Shown here: positions 33,927-38,708 of the stretch, in pieces
Numbering within the stretch: position 1 is the first letter of the stretch
How the letters are laid out: each line of letters opens with the position of its first letter
DNA from: Oligoflexia bacterium
GTDB taxonomy: Bacteria; Bdellovibrionota_G; JANQFH01
DNA length: 38,708 nucleotides
Assembly (NCBI GenBank): GCA_028277945.1
Contig: JANQFH010000046.1
Coordinates: forward strand, 1 to 38,708
Direction: 5' to 3'
The notes under the pieces: generated by a model
Seen by the model: the letters and a program-made list of their open reading frames with translations, nothing else
What the model was told of the DNA's origin: nothing
Databases searched by the model: none
Program-made: the position numbers and the translations under genes

Positions 33927-36724
33927 TAGGTGTTCCTCCGTCGGTTGCCGCGGCTATTGGATGTCTTGAATGTGAGACTTGCGCTCTCAAGTACGTAGTT
34001 TTCTCTGGCCCTGCGGTGATGCAGTCCGGCGCGCAGCCTCGTGGTTCTCCGGCACCCACGAGGGAGCCCTATCGCATAGGCGTCGGCCGCGTTCTCCCCA
34101 GATGGCGTTCTGGTTGTTTCGTAGGAGTACGTGGGCACCGTAGTCTCGTCGTGATCATCAACAAGTGTTTCAAACTTATCCTGCCCATCCACATCTGTAC
34201 TAAAATACGCAAAATGTTTCGACATCTCGTTTGAACGTAGCGAGAGGTTCAGTTGGTCAAAATGTTTAGCGCCATCAATCGAATCACCTAAGTACGGCGA
34301 CCATACAACTAAGGATGGGATACACACATACACATCAACCACATCAGTCGAATCGTCAAGCTCCGCTGCTGTCCAGGTGGTATCCAGTGTTACATCCCAG
34401 TTTGAGCCATTTGATACCGACGTCTGGACGTAGCCCACCGTTGCGACATTGGTGGAATTATACACCTCGTCTCCCACCTGTGGTTGAAATTCAACCTCTG
34501 TTTTAGGGATAGCGATGATCTGAGTTCCCACCGTCGCTGTGTAGTTACCAGCTGTGACCTCAAAAGATGTGTCATAATCGTTTCGAGTGCTTCGCTTAAG
34601 AACATAGCGAGTGAACCCATCCGTAAAGTAAACCGAACCATCGATGTATGATGTCATTCTGTAAATGCGAGTAGCGGCACCAAATGTCCACTTACACCAT
34701 CGGCCACTTATCGCCGAGTACACATAGCAAGTGTAATCCGAATCTGACCACTGAAGTATATATTCACCGGTATCTTCAATACCATGCCCAAACACGTTGC
34801 GCTGAAATGCGCTATCCTCAACGCTAAAACCATCCGTTACATCAAACAGCTCAGTGTGAATATCGCTGCTCTCAATGCGGATGTCGTTCTCACCAACACT
34901 TACAATACCTCGGTCCGAAAGCGCGTAGGCCCGGTTGTGCACCACCGCAACCGAGTTCGGTGCAATGATTTGTAGGTTGGGGTCCATCACGCGCATACGG
35001 AAACTCTCGGGGGAGGTTCCTGTGAGTTGATAAACGCCGTCCTTCTTAAAAATAATGAGGCTATTTTGCAGCGCAGCGAGACGGAGTATGGGGAAGTTTT
35101 CAGAACCAATCGGAATGTTGTTCAAAAGAGGCACAGCTTCAGGTTGCTGATATTTACTATAAAACAACAAATGCTCCTGCTCGTCGCGCGTTGCTTCCGG
35201 CGTTGTAAGCATGTTAGGCAAAAACGCTTCTGGCCTGTTTGTTTCAAATGTAAACGCAGTTTTCGAGTAAGTGTTGTTTAAAGCCTCGACCGCAAAAGCT
35301 CCCGGAACGTCAGACACTTTATAGGCCTGAAGCCCATCGGTATCAGCGCGGTTAATGGCCGACAACAGCTCATCAAGAGTGTCTTCAATATTTTGTACAG
35401 CTGTGCCAGAATTTTCCACCCAGAACATGTTACCACTAAGCGGTGTTGTGACGTCCTCCACCGCATGGTAGGAAGTACTGCCAATAGTGATATAGTCTCC
35501 AATGTAAAGTGCGGCAGGGGAGGCGCTTGCACTGGAATTAACATCCATTGTAATAGAAGATGCCGTCTTAGAGAGAATTTCTGCCCCTTGCGCGAATCCG
35601 GGCATTGCAACCGAAATCTGCATCCCAGCTTCAGCCCAAGACGTATCAGCAATACCGGTGATGGTCGGGCTTCCGCTCGTTACCGTGCAGCTCCCAAGAT
35701 CTTTCGCCTTGAGGCCAACATCCGTGCTCGCAATCGCCACCGCAGCCAGTTGTGAAGTTACCGTATATGATGACTTTTTATGCGCATAAAACATCCTGTC
35801 AGCAAACGGAGCCAAATCTGAAGATATCGGCGGTGGCCTGTTTTCACCAGCAGCGCCCTCTTGACTTGGATTGACATATAGGGGCGTTTCTAACAACTCT
35901 TCCGGCAAATAGTCTTCAACATCAACGTACCCTGTCGTTACATCAGAGGAGGTCAAAGTTTGCTCAAAGGTTAGGTAGTACTCTTCATCGACCGCACTGG
36001 TCGTAAAATTCCGTGTGCGGTACACCTGAATAAAATGGTCGGTTGTGGGAACGGACGCTCCAAAGTTAACACGAAGCGAAACAGCACGAGCCCCCGCTGC
36101 TGTGTTCTCCACAACAATTTGATCCCCTACACGACTAAGGTGCACGTTGTCGTTGGCGTCTCGCAAGCCGATGACAGCTTTGTAGCCCACAAACTCTCCT
36201 GCAGGCAACCAAAGCGGCGCTCCGGTCGAGAGCAGCCCGGGGTATTGGGGGGGACCTAGGTATCTAAGGAAGGTTGGGGGCAGTACATCCCCGAGCCCGG
36301 TAGCTTCTGGGGAAGCGTCATCTCCGGTTAACCGCCTAATGCCTCGATCTGTCGTGTAATAGAGATTCTGATTCATGTACGCAAAACGAATCGTTCCATA
36401 CCCGTTAAGCATATCATTGGTCATGGTCTCGGTAGTAATGCCCTTGCTAGTCGAGTCTTTCCACTTTACATCTCCATCGGTATCGATTGTAACAAGTGTA
36501 TCGTCATGGACAGCAAGCCCCATTACAATGGCATCCGGAAGTTCCGTCCCACCCGGTCCCAGGTTAGTGTCAAAATCAAACCCGCGCCTCGGCTTGAGAG
36601 AGCCGGGCTCGGTAAAGTCTAGGTTGTGCGCCTCGGTGAGTGCCGACGGCCCTACCGCTATCTGGTTAGCGTTGCTTTGTAGAGACCCCTGAGGCAGTTT
36701 AGGATCGACAGGTCGTTGAGCCAT
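33926..36724 (-). CDS. Tail tubular/stabilisation protein (T7 gp12-like)
   Basis: 932 residues, rich in Asp, Thr, Tyr, Val and Gly, predicted all-beta. The opening QGSLQSNANQIAVGPSALTE followed by NLDFTEPGSLKPRRGFDF is characteristic of the gp12/nozzle family (N-L ... G-S-L-x-x-R-x-G), whose beta-propeller closes the tail tube. Repeated strands with IxIESSDI and similar motifs fit a propeller. A central part (about 330-470) looks like an inserted domain. Position after the adaptor gene agrees. Confidence 0.78.
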   Translation of the reverse strand: MAQRPVDPKLPQGSLQSNANQIAVGPSALTEAHNLDFTEPGSLKPRRGFDFDTNLGPGGTELPDAIVMGLAVHDDTLVTIDTDGDVKWKDSTSKGITTETMTNDMLNGYGTIRFAYMNQNLYYTTDRGIRRLTGDDASPEATGLGDVLPPTFLRYLGPPQYPGLLSTGAPLWLPAGEFVGYKAVIGLRDANDNVHLSRVGDQIVVENTAAGARAVSLRVNFGASVPTTDHFIQVYRTRNFTTSAVDEEYYLTFEQTLTSSDVTTGYVDVEDYLPEELLETPLYVNPSQEGAAGENRPPPISSDLAPFADRMFYAHKKSSYTVTSQLAAVAIASTDVGLKAKDLGSCTVTSGSPTITGIADTSWAEAGMQISVAMPGFAQGAEILSKTASSITMDVNSSASASPAALYIGDYITIGSTSYHAVEDVTTPLSGNMFWVENSGTAVQNIEDTLDELLSAINRADTDGLQAYKVSDVPGAFAVEALNNTYSKTAFTFETNRPEAFLPNMLTTPEATRDEQEHLLFYSKYQQPEAVPLLNNIPIGSENFPILRLAALQNSLIIFKKDGVYQLTGTSPESFRMRVMDPNLQIIAPNSVAVVHNRAYALSDRGIVSVGENDIRIESSDIHTELFDVTDGFSVEDSAFQRNVFGHGIEDTGEYILQWSDSDYTCYVYSAISGRWCKWTFGAATRIYRMTSYIDGSVYFTDGFTRYVLKRSTRNDYDTSFEVTAGNYTATVGTQIIAIPKTEVEFQPQVGDEVYNSTNVATVGYVQTSVSNGSNWDVTLDTTWTAAELDDSTDVVDVYVCIPSLVVWSPYLGDSIDGAKHFDQLNLSLRSNEMSKHFAYFSTDVDGQDKFETLVDDHDETTVPTYSYETTRTPSGENAADAYAIGLPRGCRRTTRLRAGLHHRRARENYVLESASLTFKTSNSRGNRRRNT

Positions 36725-36725
36725 G

Positions 36726-37664
36726 TTACCAGCCCCTTCCCAGCCATCCTCGTGAAGCTTTCTTCAGCAAGCCGTATCTGTTGGTCACCTTTTTGGGCTC
36801 GCCATCGTTACGCGGGGTAAACAGTCTGCGGAGCCGTTCGCGTCGCATCTCCGCACGCTCAAGTAGGCGGGATGCTCCTTCGAAGTCTCCTCGGGCCTCC
36901 AAAATCTCAGCAGCGGTGAGTTGCGCTAGCCAGGGGTGCGCTTCGACTGGGAGTTCTGGAATAGCGACGTACCCAGACTCTGTTACGTAGTCGCCGGCGC
37001 TCGGGTCGGGGTCCGGATCAGCATCTAGTGTCAAACTTGTGCCAGACGAGTCACCAGTTCCCTCACAGACCACCAGGTCGAAATGTGGGTTGGCTTTTTG
37101 AATGTTAACCGTGATGTCGGTTCCGCCCCAGCTTGGGGCGCCAGACATCACATAGCTTGTGCCCGACCCGCTCGCAATCGTTACTGCATCGCTCGTCTGA
37201 ACCAACAGCGCCGGGCGCTTGTAGTAGCTCATCCTGAGAGAATATCGCGTGGAGTTTGGAGTGGGGAACAGCATTACCTTGTTCGCCTTGATGTAGTAGC
37301 CAAGCGGTGTCTCGGTTCCGTCATTTGTGCGGGAGCCGCGGACATCGCTGTAGGGCACCTCAGCCAGACTTTTCTCATACGAAGGGTCGTTCGGATCAAT
37401 CAACGTCACGTCCCTGAGCTTCGCTCCGGCCGCATTGGCGGGGATATCGTACCCTGCCTGGTCCACAACCAGCGCCGTGTCCTCGTACGTTACGTAATAC
37501 TCCTCGTACAACCCAATAAGAAAAGGCGCACACTCTTCCCTCAAAATGTCTGAGGCAAGAGCTAGCACCTGCGACGTATTGAACGGTACGCTGGTAGTTG
37601 TAATGTCATCCAGGATGTCATTCTCAATCTTCAGGAGAAGGGCATCCGTCGTGTAATCTACCAT
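36726..37664 (-). CDS. Tail adaptor protein (T7 gp11/P22 gp4-like)
   Basis: 312 residues. N-terminal helices (about 1-55: LLLKIENDILDDITTTSVPF), then the adaptor-type segment YDIPANAAGAKLRDVTLIDP and later LPVEAHPWLAQLTAAEILEA, followed by a helix ending in Arg-rich sequence. This pattern (IPa-x-a-x-g-x-rl-x-D-v, late AA-x-x-L helix) is common in adaptors joining portal and tail tube. An Asp/Ser-rich insert (about 190-235) is extra. Confidence 0.75.
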   Translation of the reverse strand: MVDYTTDALLLKIENDILDDITTTSVPFNTSQVLALASDILREECAPFLIGLYEEYYVTYEDTALVVDQAGYDIPANAAGAKLRDVTLIDPNDPSYEKSLAEVPYSDVRGSRTNDGTETPLGYYIKANKVMLFPTPNSTRYSLRMSYYKRPALLVQTSDAVTIASGSGTSYVMSGAPSWGGTDITVNIQKANPHFDLVVCEGTGDSSGTSLTLDADPDPDPSAGDYVTESGYVAIPELPVEAHPWLAQLTAAEILEARGDFEGASRLLERAEMRRERLRRLFTPRNDGEPKKVTNRYGLLKKASRGWLGRGW

Positions 37665-37667
37665 AGC

Positions 37668-37934
37668 CTACCTTCGTTTCTTTAGTTCGTCCTCGTCTTC
37701 AACCTGTTGCATCAAATCTGCAGACGTGCCTGGAGCCAGTTGCCCGGCTGCCGCCACATCAGCCAGCGGCGCCGCAACGCCCTGGCCAAGCTGCTCGGCG
37801 GCAACGCCGCCTGCAACTATAGCGTTTCCTTCAGCAGCTGCTTGCTCCATGTCCTTGCGCCCCTTGCCAGCCATAAGCTCGAGAAGGAAGTTGCGAAGAT
37901 CTAAGAGCGCAGCGCGTTCGGCATTATTCGACAT
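37668..37934 (-). CDS. Small Ala-rich virion-region protein (88 aa)
   Basis: Helical N-terminus (MSNNAERAALLDLRNFLLEL), Ala/Gly-rich middle, acidic/basic end (MQQVEDEDELKKRR). Lies between the decoration candidate and the tail adaptor, one base overlapping the former. Possibly a head-completion factor; no family recognised. Confidence 0.65.
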   Translation of the reverse strand: MSNNAERAALLDLRNFLLELMAGKGRKDMEQAAAEGNAIVAGGVAAEQLGQGVAAPLADVAAAGQLAPGTSADLMQQVEDEDELKKRR

Positions 37935-38491
37935 TACGCAACCCCGAGGTTGTATGTCGTGGTATCCGCGGCCTCGCCACCATCGCCACCAGCCATTGCA
38001 GCAGCACCGAGGGTAAGTCCGTTACCGGTCTCCGAAAGCTCAACCAAATTGCCGAGTGTTCCAGGAACTCTCGCCGTAACTGTAACCACAGCAGAAGCCG
38101 CAGTAGCAGAAACAATAAGTCCCAGCGTGCTGTGTCCGTTTATTGCAGCAGCTAGGTTGGTTGCCATCGCGTCATCGTCTGCGCCCAAAAGCCACTCACC
38201 GTCTGTAACCGTCGGGTCCGCGGCCACCGAAGCACAGCTGATTCCGCCAATGGTAACTTCATCGGTTGCAGCAACAGCCGAAGCCTGATCGCAAGTGATA
38301 GTTTGGCTCGCAGCCGCGGGGCTTTGCTCCACCTCGACCTTGATGCCACGTACACCCGTAGCGCCAGCCCTTAGGTAGTTCGCAAGCGCCAACACGGCGT
38401 TGCGGCTATCTGGGCCAGAGCTCAAAAGTTGCGCCACATCGGCAGCCGATTTATCACTTGCGTAAGTGATTGTAAGTCTTGTAGTAGCCAT
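37934..38491 (-). CDS. Capsid-associated (decoration or head) protein (185 aa)
   Basis: Ala/Thr/Val/Gly-rich, beta-predicted. The segment DDDAMATNLAAAINGHSTLG followed by VTVTARVPGTLGN resembles a repeated phage structural module (A-x-N-L-x-x-A-I-N ... G-x-x-G-N) found in head decoration and some tail proteins. It is the first gene after the major capsid protein and its terminator. Start ATG has AGGA 11 bases upstream. Confidence 0.65.
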   Translation of the reverse strand: MATTRLTITYASDKSAADVAQLLSSGPDSRNAVLALANYLRAGATGVRGIKVEVEQSPAAASQTITCDQASAVAATDEVTIGGISCASVAADPTVTDGEWLLGADDDAMATNLAAAINGHSTLGLIVSATAASAVVTVTARVPGTLGNLVELSETGNGLTLGAAAMAGGDGGEAADTTTYNLGVA

Positions 38492-38524
38492 AATATATAC
38501 TAATCCTGTTGTATTTTAGTAGTT

Positions 38525-38549
38525 AAAGAACGGCCCCCCGAAGGGGGCC
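38525..38549 (-). terminator. Terminator after the major capsid gene
   Basis: Leftward strand: GGCCCCC-ttcg-GGGGGCC, a perfect 7-bp stem (38549-38543 with 38538-38532) with a stable UUCG loop, then GTTCTTTAACT. The weak U tract suggests partial termination, which would let capsid protein be made in excess over downstream tail genes. Confidence 0.75.
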
Positions 38550-38568
38550 TATTCTAAGCTAAGAGATA

Positions 38569-38708
38569 CTATGAGCTGTTGACTATGCCCGTGATCTTCA
38601 CGCACTTAGCAGGAGCGTCACAGAACAATGCTTGATCAGAGTACATACGAATCTGATATCCAGCGTTGTCAGGAAGCTCAGCCAAGAAGCGATCGGTCGA
38701 ACCAGGAA
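38569..38708 (-). CDS. Major capsid protein, C-terminal end (joins 1-1237 across the circle)
   Basis: The leftward frame reaching position 1 continues here: GCT-AAG-TGC-GTG, then KITGIVNSS and TAG at 38569-38571. Bases 38610-38708 repeat 1-99, so only 38569-38609 is new sequence. Ser-Ser is the C-terminus. The terminator begins about 20 bases beyond the stop. Confidence 0.9.
   Translation of the reverse strand, partial: PGSTDRFLAELPDNAGYQIRMYSDQALFCDAPAKCVKITGIVNSS
38610..38708. repeat. Terminal direct repeat, right copy
   Basis: Exact copy of 1-99; see the left copy. It should be trimmed when the genome is circularised. Confidence 0.95.

Noticed and set aside
1..38708. Prophage or temperate lifestyle
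   Set aside because: No integrase, attachment-site pair, CI/Cro-type repressor or partition genes were seen; the polymerase Tyr at position 762 also fits a virulent phage, though this is indirect.
1..38708. CRISPR array, insertion sequence or rRNA
   Set aside because: No regularly spaced repeats beyond the three 11-bp units, no transposase motifs, and no rRNA-like sequence.

Overview
The window is best read as the complete genome of a virulent tailed phage, assembled as a circle. The first 99 bases recur exactly as the last 99 (38610-38708), and the major capsid gene runs across the junction, so the unique length is 38,609 bp. Gene content and order (large terminase, portal, scaffold, HK97-type capsid protein, T7 gp11/gp12-like adaptor and tail tube proteins, four Ala/Gln-rich internal virion proteins, one receptor-binding protein) point to a short-tailed, podovirus-like particle. 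I see no integrase, excisionase, CI-type repressor, tRNA, CRISPR array or insertion sequence. Several proteins with lipoprotein or secretion signals suggest a Gram-negative host. There is no phage RNA polymerase. The recognisable promoters are sigma70-like (TTGAC at -35, usually a 16-bp spacer), so transcription probably depends on host RNA polymerase.

Layout: two transcription blocks diverge from a 497-bp non-coding control region (10135-10631). Rightward (10632-24732) is a tightly overlapping early/replication operon. It opens with a sigma-70-like protein and then about a dozen small proteins, several with zinc ribbons. The replication and recombination core follows: family A DNA polymerase, DnaB-like helicase, RuvC-like resolvase, metallophosphoesterase, HslV/proteasome-like Ntn-hydrolase, YqaJ-type exonuclease, ERF annealing protein and a DUF5664-type nucleotide hydrolase. 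The operon ends with a lysis region (Amidase_2 endolysin, small membrane proteins, a lipoprotein). A structured RNA segment and a rho-independent terminator (24733-24870) close it.

Leftward (10134 down to 1, continuing from 38609 down to 24989) is the late block: small zinc-ribbon and membrane proteins, a GroES co-chaperonin with an HNH endonuclease, small unknown genes, then packaging, capsid, tail, internal virion and host-recognition genes. It ends with an XhlA-like membrane protein and a secreted trypsin-like protease. The two blocks converge at 24733-24988.

Most interesting content: (1) two diverged small zincin lipoproteins sharing the pattern YC-x5-AC ... IHEL-x-H-x10-D-x2-H; (2) a short HslV-like Ntn-hydrolase keeping Thr1, Asp17 and a Lys near position 33; (3) an exported trypsin-like protease in the late operon, which together with (1), (2) and GroES makes an unusual proteolysis/proteostasis set for a 38.6-kb phage; (4) a near-identical 32-bp promoter in front of both groES and the host-recognition gene group, with almost no untranslated leader; (5) a control region with three 11-bp tandem repeats and a leftward promoter whose predicted start coincides with a multi-branched RNA fold upstream of a strong terminator, reminiscent of an RNA antitermination system.
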